In this document: in pieces, positions 1-4,953 of the stretch
How the letters are laid out: each line of letters begins with the position of its first letter
Numbering within the stretch: the first letter of the stretch is position 1
Source of the DNA: Singulisphaera sp. GP187
GTDB lineage: Bacteria; Pseudomonadota; Gammaproteobacteria; Burkholderiales; Burkholderiaceae_C
Length of the DNA stretch: 6,159 nt
Reading direction: 5' to 3'
Assembly (NCBI GenBank): GCA_943327965.2
Contig: CALPYQ020000109.1
Span: forward strand, 1 to 6,159
Notes under the pieces: generated by a model
Database searches by the model: none
What the model was told of the DNA's origin: nothing
Seen by the model: only the letters and a program-made list of their open reading frames with translations
Translations under genes and position numbers: made by a program

Positions 1-2
1 AC

Positions 3-920
3 TTGTCCTTGCTAGACATGCTCAACCCCATGCACCGCTTGTGGAGCGATGGCCGCTGGAACAAGCTGACGGTCGCCCATGGATGCTATTGGAAGAAATG
101 CAGCTTTTGCGATGTCAGCCTGGACTATATCTCTCGCTACGAAACGGCTTCGGCTAGCTTGTTGGTCGATCGCATTGAGCAAATCGTGGCTGAAACCGGC
201 CAGACTGGTTTTCACTTTGTGGATGAAGCGGCACCGCCCAAAGCACTCAAAGCTTTGGCCGAAGAATTGATTCGCAGAAAGGTGCACATTTCTTGGTGGG
301 GCAACATTCGTTTTGAGAAAACTTTCACCCCTGAATTGGCAGAACTGTTGGCAGAAAGTGGCTGCATTGCCATGTCAGGCGGCCTCGAAGTAGCCTCTGA
401 CCGCCTGCTTAAGCTGATGAAAAAAGGTGTGTCGGTAGAACAAGTCGCGCAAGTCACCAAAGGCTTCTCAGAGGCTGGCATCTTGGTGCATGCCTACTTG
501 ATGTATGGCTTTCCAACCCAAACCGTTCAGGACACAGTGGACGCCTTGGAGTATGTCAGGCAACTTTTTGAAAACGGCTGCATTCAAAGCGGTTTCTTCC
601 ACCGGTTTGCATGCACGGTACATTCGCCTGTTGGTCTGAACCCCGAAGATTACGGCATTGAATTGATACCGTTACCGCCCGTCACATTTGGTAAAAACGA
701 CATTGGCTTCATCGATCCCACCGGCGTCGATCACGATCTACTGGGACTGGGCCTCAAAAAAGCCATTTACAACTACATGCACGGCATTGGTTTAGAACAA
801 GACGTCCGCACCTGGTTCCAAGAGGCACTCACTGAGCACGCAGCAGGCAAACGCAGCCCCTTTAAATTTCCAAAAAGCTCAGTGCCCCGTCATCAAATTG
901 AAAAAGCACTTCAACGCTAA
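3..920 (+). CDS. Radical SAM protein, C-terminal part (5' end outside window)
   Basis: This is an iron-sulfur enzyme that cleaves S-adenosylmethionine to start radical chemistry; the substrate is unknown. About 305 residues are visible and the frame is open to the left edge, so the first TTG in the window is not a credible start. A cluster motif GCYWKKCSFCD lies at residues 27-37 (C28, C33, C36), giving CX4CX2C rather than the textbook CX3CX2C. Further on, SGGLEVASDRLLKLMKKG (about 124-141) and YGFPTQTVQDT (about 168-178) match the SAM-binding and late-barrel strands of the Elp3/MiaB-like radical SAM fold. From memory, proteins with this cluster signature usually carry an N-terminal cobalamin-binding domain, which would lie upstream of the window; that is inference. 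It converges with the phosphatase gene, leaving five bases between the two stops. The radical SAM assignment is firm; the subfamily is not. Confidence 0.85.
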   Translation: MSLLDMLNPMHRLWSDGRWNKLTVAHGCYWKKCSFCDVSLDYISRYETASASLLVDRIEQIVAETGQTGFHFVDEAAPPKALKALAEELIRRKVHISWWGNIRFEKTFTPELAELLAESGCIAMSGGLEVASDRLLKLMKKGVSVEQVAQVTKGFSEAGILVHAYLMYGFPTQTVQDTVDALEYVRQLFENGCIQSGFFHRFACTVHSPVGLNPEDYGIELIPLPPVTFGKNDIGFIDPTGVDHDLLGLGLKKAIYNYMHGIGLEQDVRTWFQEALTEHAAGKRSPFKFPKSSVPRHQIEKALQR

Positions 921-925
921 AGCGC

Positions 926-1528
926 TTAGGGGCTTGGATAAACCTTGAAAGACAGGGCCTTGCCATTGGCGTCTACTTTGACCAATGCCATGTCGCCCGA
1001 GCCAATGTTTTGACCCATGAACTCAGCAATGTTGACGTGATGCGTCACCAAAATTAAAGCCTGAGCTTGCTTGGTTTTCAGTTGATTGGCAATGAACTTC
1101 TGAAGTCTGGCATTGCTTTGCGGACCCTGACGCATGTCATCAAAAAAAGAATTCAAAGAGGCCTCATACACAGGTTGACCGAAGTCCAACTTTTCAGCTG
1201 TCTCTTTGCAACGACACCAAGCACTGCTGAACACAAGTGCCTGATTGACGCCTTGAGTCTTTAACCACTGACCAATGCGCTGCGCCTGCTCGCGCCCCTT
1301 GCTGTCTAAATTTCTTTGCGTTTTGCAATCTTGCAAGTTGTAGCCAGAGGGGTCGCCAAAACCTGGGGCCAAGGCATGTCGTATTAACAAGACATAGTCG
1401 GACTTTTTCAACGCATCGGACAATTCGCCAGCAGTTGCCAATGCGGCACCGAACATGCTTAGTACCAAAGACAGGACGATCCTCGACAGAAGTGTTCCCA
1501 TCACATTCAAATTCACATTCAAATTCAT
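926..1528 (-). CDS. Secreted histidine phosphatase family protein (phosphoglycerate-mutase-like fold)
   Basis: A 200-residue branch-1 histidine phosphatase that would remove phosphate through a phosphohistidine intermediate. The RHA signature is at R50-H51 (LIRHALAPG), R106 sits in SSAWCRCKETA, and the second catalytic histidine is H163 in VTHHVNI. RNLDSKGREQAQRIG (72-86) is the usual helix after the RH motif. Residues about 12-33 form a hydrophobic signal segment with a plausible cleavage after ATA (residue 33), so the enzyme should act in the periplasm. The ATG at 1528 is chosen because it overlaps the stop of the upstream cysteine-rich gene as ATGA, implying translational coupling; M10 (1501) is the alternative start. 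The first nine residues come from a tandem 12-base repeat. Cysteines C68, C105 and C107 could form a disulfide once exported (inference). It resembles SixA only at fold level; the substrate is unknown. It is the last gene of the five-gene unit. Confidence 0.9.
   Translation of the reverse strand: MNLNVNLNVMGTLLSRIVLSLVLSMFGAALATAGELSDALKKSDYVLLIRHALAPGFGDPSGYNLQDCKTQRNLDSKGREQAQRIGQWLKTQGVNQALVFSSAWCRCKETAEKLDFGQPVYEASLNSFFDDMRQGPQSNARLQKFIANQLKTKQAQALILVTHHVNIAEFMGQNIGSGDMALVKVDANGKALSFKVYPSP
1502..1525 (-). repeat. Tandem 12-base repeat in the phosphatase start region
   Basis: Two perfect adjacent copies of AATTTGAATGTG, read on the minus strand, follow directly after the ATG at 1528-1526. 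Each copy encodes Asn-Leu-Asn-Val, so the protein begins with a duplicated NLNV and then the second methionine, M10. The unit is a multiple of three, so a change in copy number would lengthen or shorten the N-terminus before the signal peptide without shifting the frame. Confidence 0.9.
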
Positions 1529-1704
1529 TCTGAATTGCCTGTTTGACTGGCTTGATCATTGGGGGCTGATGACCCAGCAGGGTTGGGGACTTCAAGTTTG
1601 GGCATGGCCATTTTTTCACCATCCCACTGCTGCCCGCACCAGCACCGACCCTCTGGATCAATGATGCAGGTTCCGGTGCCACAACATCTTGGATCTTCGC
1701 TCAT
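1525..1704 (-). CDS. Small cysteine-rich conserved-looking protein, 59 residues
   Basis: Reading from ATG 1704 to TGA 1527-1525 gives 59 residues, too short for many gene callers. Five cysteines lie within 17 residues: C7, C8, C13, C21 and C23, in DPRCCGTGTC and GRCWCGQQWDGEK. The remainder, from about residue 33, is a low-complexity hydrophilic tail rich in Pro, Ala, Ser, Asn and Gln. No signal peptide or membrane segment is seen, so it is probably cytosolic. The cysteine spacing (CC-x4-C-x7-C-x-C) suggests metal or iron-sulfur binding or a redox role, but this is inference; I recall similar short unnamed proteins in Burkholderiales and no assigned function. Support for a real gene: an AAGGAG Shine-Dalgarno six bases before the ATG, position 27 bases after the dehydrogenase stop, and an ATGA overlap with the phosphatase start. 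Confidence 0.85.
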   Translation of the reverse strand: MSEDPRCCGTGTCIIDPEGRCWCGQQWDGEKMAMPKLEVPNPAGSSAPNDQASQTGNSE

Positions 1705-1710
1705 TCAACT

Positions 1711-1716
1711 CTCCTT
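1711..1716 (-). promoter_or_regulatory. Strong Shine-Dalgarno for the small cysteine-rich gene
   Basis: AAGGAG on the minus strand, six bases before the ATG at 1704. It is the best ribosome binding site in the window and lies in the 27-base gap after the dehydrogenase stop. It supports the start choice and the reality of the 59-residue gene. Confidence 0.85.
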
Positions 1717-1731
1717 AGAGGCATCTTTAAA

Positions 1732-2448
1732 TTACCACGGAATTTCATGGCCGGCATGGTCAACAAATTGAGCGCGACCTGTGGGCTTCAATTGAGACAG
1801 AACTTGCATCAACTTCGAGACTGATTCTTCTGGTTGGATGCTGTCGTGTCCAGAAACAAATTTAGCAGACAAATTAGATTGAACGGTGCCGGGTTGCAAT
1901 GCGGCAAAAATACCCAAGGGTCTTTTTCTAACCGCCTCAATGGCTGCGGTTTGAAGCAACATGTTCCTGGCAGCTTTTGCAGCTCGGTAGCCGTACCAAC
2001 CGCCCTTGAAATTGTCTTGAATACTGCCCACACGTGCTGACAAGGTGGCGTAGCACGCCATTTCTTGAGTGAGCAGCAAGGGAAAAAAGTGCTTCATCAA
2101 CAACGCGGGCCCCACCGCATTGACCTCGAACTGCCGCAAAAGTTGTTTGGCATTCAATGCGTCTAAGCGCTTTTCAGGTCCTTGGTCATCGATGGTCAAA
2201 GCGCCCGTGGCATCAATGATCCATTTGAATTCACATGCGCCATAAGGGCCTTCAGGATTGCGCAGCATCGAAGCACAATAGGCCATGCTGTCTTCGTTTT
2301 CCAGTTCAAATTGCAAACCGCTATGAGCGCTTTTTTGACGCGACAAGCCCACTGCCAAGCTGCAGTCAGCATCGCTCTCAAAATGCTTTAAAAAAGCTTG
2401 TCCAATAGCACCACTGGCACCCAATACCAAAGCTTGATAGCGACTCAT
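1732..2448 (-). CDS. C-factor-like short-chain dehydrogenase/reductase (SDR)
   Basis: A 238-residue cytosolic NAD(P)-dependent oxidoreductase with a Rossmann fold. The dinucleotide loop GASGAIG is at 10-16, the NAVG strand-4 motif at 110-113, serines in LSARVGS at 136-142, and the catalytic pair Y154/K158 in YRAAK. The LQPGTVQSNLS segment (184-194) is the PG motif after strand 6. The spacing of these motifs and the GGWYGYRAAKAA context resemble CsgA/C-factor-like SDRs; the substrate is unknown. The frame is open further upstream to 2535, but that would overlap the preceding gene by 91 bases and add residues ahead of the Rossmann strand. The ATG at 2448 gives a standard SDR beginning and overlaps the upstream stop as ATGA. 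It is the third gene of the minus-strand unit. Confidence 0.9.
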   Translation of the reverse strand: MSRYQALVLGASGAIGQAFLKHFESDADCSLAVGLSRQKSAHSGLQFELENEDSMAYCASMLRNPEGPYGACEFKWIIDATGALTIDDQGPEKRLDALNAKQLLRQFEVNAVGPALLMKHFFPLLLTQEMACYATLSARVGSIQDNFKGGWYGYRAAKAARNMLLQTAAIEAVRKRPLGIFAALQPGTVQSNLSAKFVSGHDSIQPEESVSKLMQVLSQLKPTGRAQFVDHAGHEIPW

Positions 2449-2834
2449 GAATGACGCGCGTCCCACTTCAACAAATACTTTTGAACGGTAGGTCGAATGG
2501 GCAAAAACATTTTGTATCCCAAATGAATGGCCCAACTAAAAGGCCAAACAGAAAACACGCGCCCTGCCCAGCGCCAGCCGCGCAATTCGAGCCAAAGCCT
2601 AGCAAATCCAGCGCCACCTTCAAACAATTGACCCTGCGCGTCGCGCACATGAAAATATGCCATCGCGCGTTGGCAATTCAATCCTTCACCCAAACTGGCA
2701 TCATCGTTGGCCCGAAAATTGACACTGACGTCATGCCACACCAACTGCGCGGCATCCGGATTGCTTTTGTAAAAAGCAATCTCGCGCCGACACAACGGAC
2801 AACTGCCGTCATAGTAAATGGTCAATGGCGCCAT
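2445..2834 (-). CDS. DCC family thiol-disulfide oxidoreductase-like protein (DUF393)
   Basis: A 129-residue protein beginning with the hallmark YYDGSCPLCRREI (7-19). The CPLC pair (C12, C15) sits after the first strand of a thioredoxin-like fold; the family name DCC comes from the Asp-Cys-Cys residues (D9, C12, C15), all present. The length is typical of the family. A Trp/aromatic-rich stretch (about 81-111, including RGWRWAGRVFSVWPFSW) and the ending PIRPTVQKYLLKW are also usual for it. A third cysteine, C54, lies in GLNCQRAM. The family is predicted to be a thiol oxidoreductase; biochemical proof is sparse. The start lies three bases after the DsbA-like stop with no clear Shine-Dalgarno, so coupled translation is likely. 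The stop overlaps the SDR start. Confidence 0.92.
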   Translation of the reverse strand: MAPLTIYYDGSCPLCRREIAFYKSNPDAAQLVWHDVSVNFRANDDASLGEGLNCQRAMAYFHVRDAQGQLFEGGAGFARLWLELRGWRWAGRVFSVWPFSWAIHLGYKMFLPIRPTVQKYLLKWDARHS

Positions 2835-2837
2835 GCG

Positions 2838-3497
2838 TCAAACTTGATCTGAGGCAATTTGTCGCAAGGCTTGCGCAAATACCGCAGCAGGTTGCCCACC
2901 CGAAATGAGGTGCTTGTCGTTGATGATGACTGCAGGTACAGAATGGATGCCAGCTTGTTGATAGAACTGCTCTATCTCTCGCACCTCTTGGCTGTAGATG
3001 TCAGAAGACAAAATGTTCTGCGCCTCTGCTACATCCAAACCCACTGATGCAACGACCGCCAACAACACTTCATTGGTTTCCACGGCTTCCGCACGGCCTT
3101 GATACGATTCCAACAAAGCACGTTTCAAGGCATGCTGACTGCCCTCTGGCCCCTTCACCCCCGCCCAATGCAACAAACGATGGGCATTGAATGTGTTGTA
3201 AACCCGACCCCGGCCACCCGGGTTGAACTTGAAGCCAACCTCTTCACCGCGCGCCGAGATATTGGCGCGAATTTGCGCTTGCTGCTCAGGGGTCGATCCA
3301 TATTTTTGCGTCAGGTGTTCACTCAAATCTTGGCCGCCTGGCGCCATATTGGGATTGAGCTCAAAGGGTTGAAAATGCAACTGGGCCTGCACTTCTCCCT
3401 TGAGCTGGTCCAGCGCTTGTTCCAAGGCACCTAGTCCAACAGCACACCAGGGGCAGGCAATGTCAGAGACGAAGTCGATTTTCAGCGTAGCGGCCAT
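2838..3497 (-). CDS. DsbA family oxidoreductase, FrnE-like
   Basis: A 219-residue thioredoxin-fold protein with a helical insertion. The active-site CPWC is at residues 15-18 after the first strand (FVSDIACPWCAVG), and the cis-proline loop is P188 in SVPAVIIN. The LISGGQP stretch (197-203) is typical of FrnE-type members and related 2-hydroxychromene-2-carboxylate isomerase-like proteins. There is no signal peptide, so unlike true DsbA it should work in the cytoplasm, as a dithiol oxidoreductase or isomerase; the partner is unknown. The ATG at 3497 gives the expected short N-terminus, but only a weak ribosome site is seen upstream. It is the first gene of the five-gene unit and diverges from the dehydroquinate dehydratase gene. 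The presence of both cysteines argues against a pure glutathione-dependent isomerase, which usually lacks one of them. Confidence 0.92.
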   Translation of the reverse strand: MAATLKIDFVSDIACPWCAVGLGALEQALDQLKGEVQAQLHFQPFELNPNMAPGGQDLSEHLTQKYGSTPEQQAQIRANISARGEEVGFKFNPGGRGRVYNTFNAHRLLHWAGVKGPEGSQHALKRALLESYQGRAEAVETNEVLLAVVASVGLDVAEAQNILSSDIYSQEVREIEQFYQQAGIHSVPAVIINDKHLISGGQPAAVFAQALRQIASDQV

Positions 3498-3573
3498 GGC
3501 AAAAGATTTTCAAATAAAAACCAGATATTGCCTCAAATATTGGAAAATCGGGTTAACGGGCCCTGATTCCATG

Positions 3574-3595
3574 CTTTGACTAGGGATCTTTGACT
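3574..3595. repeat. Short direct repeat CTTTGACT x2
   Basis: Two perfect 8-base copies at 3574-3581 and 3588-3595 are 14 bases apart, start to start, just upstream of the dehydroquinate dehydratase ribosome site. TTGACT resembles a -35 element, but no -10 follows at proper distance. They may be chance or protein-binding half-sites. Confidence 0.3.
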
Positions 3596-3605
3596 GCCCC
3601 ACCTC

Positions 3606-3611
3606 AGAGGA
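3606..3611 (+). promoter_or_regulatory. Shine-Dalgarno that fixes the dehydroquinate dehydratase start
   Basis: AGAGGA, with core GAGG at 3607-3610, lies five to six bases before the ATG at 3617. It favours that ATG over the in-frame TTG at 3590, which has no ribosome site and would add nine residues ahead of the conserved first strand. Confidence 0.75.
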
Positions 3612-3616
3612 CGATC

Positions 3617-4060
3617 ATGAAAATTTTGTGTTTGAACGGCATCAACTTGAACATGTTTGGCAAACGTGACCCTGCCCAATACGGCACCATCACCTTGGCT
3701 GAAATTGATGCGCAAGTGAAAAAATTGGGCGCTGAACTGGGCGCCGATGTAGATTGCTTTCAAACCAATTTTGAAGGCGCCATGGTCGAAAAAATTCATC
3801 AAGCACATGCAGACAAAGTCGATGCCGTGATGATCAATGCTGGCGCATGGACGCACTACAGTTACGGCATTCGTGATGCGTTGGCCATCCTAAAGTGCCC
3901 CATCATCGAAGTCCACATGTCCAACATTCACGCCCGCGAGGCATTTCGTCACCATTCTGTCATTGCAGAAATTGCCAAAGGGCAAATTGCAGGCTTCGGT
4001 GTTGACAGCTATCTGCTGGGATTGCGTGCAGCCGTATCGGCCATTCAAGCAGCGGCTTAA
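3617..4060 (+). CDS. aroQ: Type II 3-dehydroquinate dehydratase, divergent member
   Basis: A 147-residue cytosolic enzyme of the AroQ family, which converts 3-dehydroquinate to 3-dehydroshikimate in the shikimate or quinate pathway. The length and flavodoxin-like layout match the dodecameric type II class. Expected catalytic residues are present: R17 and Y22 on the lid loop (GKRDPAQYG), E53 in NFEG, N74 and H80 (NAGAWTH), H100 (EVHMSN), R107 and R111 (AREAFRHHS). Several usually conserved positions differ: NGINLN instead of NGPNLN, NAGAW instead of NPGAY, and NFEG instead of NHEG. Activity is therefore likely, but this may be a paralogue with altered role, as betaproteobacteria often carry a second copy beside the one near accB. 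It is a single gene with its own upstream region, and its TAA overlaps the stop of the converging hydrolase gene. The symbol refers to the family; paralogue status is unresolved. Confidence 0.88.
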   Translation: MKILCLNGINLNMFGKRDPAQYGTITLAEIDAQVKKLGAELGADVDCFQTNFEGAMVEKIHQAHADKVDAVMINAGAWTHYSYGIRDALAILKCPIIEVHMSNIHAREAFRHHSVIAEIAKGQIAGFGVDSYLLGLRAAVSAIQAAA

Positions 4061-4938
4061 ACCAAACTCAGGGTGTGCTTCAAGGCGCGATGAAACTCTT
4101 TGGGGTTTTCATACTGCACCCAGTGCCCCATGCCTTTGATCAGTTGCCAAGAGACCAGGTGGGGTGTCACTTGCTTGAACATGGCTGCCACTTCAGGCAA
4201 GCGGTCTAAATAAAAAGCATCGAATTCGCCATAAATCACGTGCACAGGGCATTCGATTTTGGGCATGGCTTTGACCAGCACCGGGGTTGCAGACAAGCGC
4301 CGGCGGGTCATTCGGTCTCGGACAACATTCAAAATATGAAGCCGCATGGCCAAGTCGTCCAAATGGGCTTCATCGTGCAACATCAAACCCAATAAATTGT
4401 GGCGATGCGCTTGCGCTTGCAAAGCTTCCGTTGCCAAGTGTCGCCAACCCTTCAATGGAATTCTTTTGGGGGAAGCCAAACCAAATCCTGGTGCCCCTAC
4501 CATGACCAGGGCTTGCGCATCTTCCGGATAGTCAGCCAACCACATGGCAGCCGTCATGCCGCCAAACGAAAAGCCCATCACCATATTCTGATCATGACGG
4601 CGCATGAGTTGCCAAGCCGCGTGAAGCGGCTCCACCAATGCATCGGCATCACCGCCCTGCTCGGGTACGTCGGAATCGCCAAAGCCAGGCAAATCGACAG
4701 CCAGCACCCGATAGCCGTCTGCTACCAAGGGCTGAATGTTGCGAATCCAATGGGTCCAACTGCCACTGCCGCCGTGCAACAGCACAATCGTTGGCGCGGT
4801 ATCTAAACCCCATGCATGCCAAATCATACGGCCGGGCAATTCGTAGCGTTGACCGGTTGCCAAAAAATCTGCTGCTTCTGAACTTAAAACAGACTGCAGT
4901 TGTGCATTCAGTTGAAGGGGTTGTGGATGCAAAGTCAT
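4057..4938 (-). CDS. Alpha/beta hydrolase
   Basis: A 293-residue serine hydrolase of the alpha/beta fold. An oxyanion-hole HGGSGSW is at 55-61, DLPGFGDSD at 82-90, the nucleophile elbow GFSFGG has S124, the acid is probably D240 (YGEFDAFY) and the catalytic base H272 (GMGHWVQYENP). A variable cap lies between about 150 and 220. There is no signal peptide, so it is cytosolic. The pattern suits carboxylester or C-C bond hydrolases of the MhpC/BphD-like superfamily, but the substrate cannot be assigned. ATG 4938 lies 15 bases after the transporter stop; an in-frame GTG directly after that stop (4953) would add five residues. Neither has a strong ribosome site. It is probably co-transcribed with the transporter. 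The stop overlaps that of the converging dehydroquinate dehydratase gene. Confidence 0.9.
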   Translation of the reverse strand: MTLHPQPLQLNAQLQSVLSSEAADFLATGQRYELPGRMIWHAWGLDTAPTIVLLHGGSGSWTHWIRNIQPLVADGYRVLAVDLPGFGDSDVPEQGGDADALVEPLHAAWQLMRRHDQNMVMGFSFGGMTAAMWLADYPEDAQALVMVGAPGFGLASPKRIPLKGWRHLATEALQAQAHRHNLLGLMLHDEAHLDDLAMRLHILNVVRDRMTRRRLSATPVLVKAMPKIECPVHVIYGEFDAFYLDRLPEVAAMFKQVTPHLVSWQLIKGMGHWVQYENPKEFHRALKHTLSLV

Positions 4939-4953
4939 ATGAGTACCACACAC

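Larger units (their letters stand above)
926..3497 (-). other. Predicted five-gene transcription unit
   Basis: The DsbA-like, DCC, SDR, cysteine-rich small protein and histidine phosphatase genes run in one direction with gaps of 3, -4, 27 and -4 bases. The two negative gaps are ATGA overlaps. No terminator-like hairpin with a T-run is seen between them, so co-transcription from the 3498-3616 region is the simplest reading. The functional link among the genes is not known. Confidence 0.8.
3498..3616. promoter_or_regulatory. Divergent intergenic region between the DsbA-like and dehydroquinate dehydratase genes
   Basis: These 119 bases lie between two divergent starts, and the side nearest the DsbA-like gene (about 3501-3548) is AT-rich. 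It is the only sizeable non-coding stretch and must hold the promoter for the plus-strand gene, and probably that of the five-gene unit. No convincing sigma-70 -35/-10 pair with proper spacing was found on either strand. Notable sequence: CTTTGACT twice (3574 and 3588), and CAGATATTG/CAAATATTG at 3522 and 3534. Confidence 0.5.

Noticed and set aside
1194..1682. Minus-strand open frame of 162 codons overlapping the small cysteine-rich gene and the phosphatase
   Set aside because: It lies in another frame across two well-supported genes, has no ribosome site and shows no recognisable motif.
2449..2535. N-terminal extension of the SDR to an upstream start
   Set aside because: It would lie inside the DCC gene, and the Rossmann fold begins normally from the ATG at 2448, which forms an ATGA overlap.
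2451..2852. Plus-strand open frame of 133 codons opposite the DCC gene
   Set aside because: It mirrors a gene with a clear family signature, and no ribosome site or motif supports it.
3528..3556. TTGCCT-N17-GGTTAA as a plus-strand sigma-70 promoter
   Set aside because: The -10 candidate matches the consensus at only about two positions, so it is not better than chance.
3576..3604. TTGACT as a -35 box for the dehydroquinate dehydratase gene
   Set aside because: The sequence 16-18 bases downstream (CCCACCTC region) has no resemblance to a -10 box.
3590..3616. TTG start adding nine residues to the dehydroquinate dehydratase
   Set aside because: It has no ribosome site, and the family normally starts directly at the first strand (MKILCLNG here), which has a good Shine-Dalgarno.
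4071..4124. GGGTG and CACCC as a long-loop terminator after the convergent stops
   Set aside because: The arms are short, the loop is more than 35 bases, there is no T-run, and both lie in the hydrolase coding sequence.
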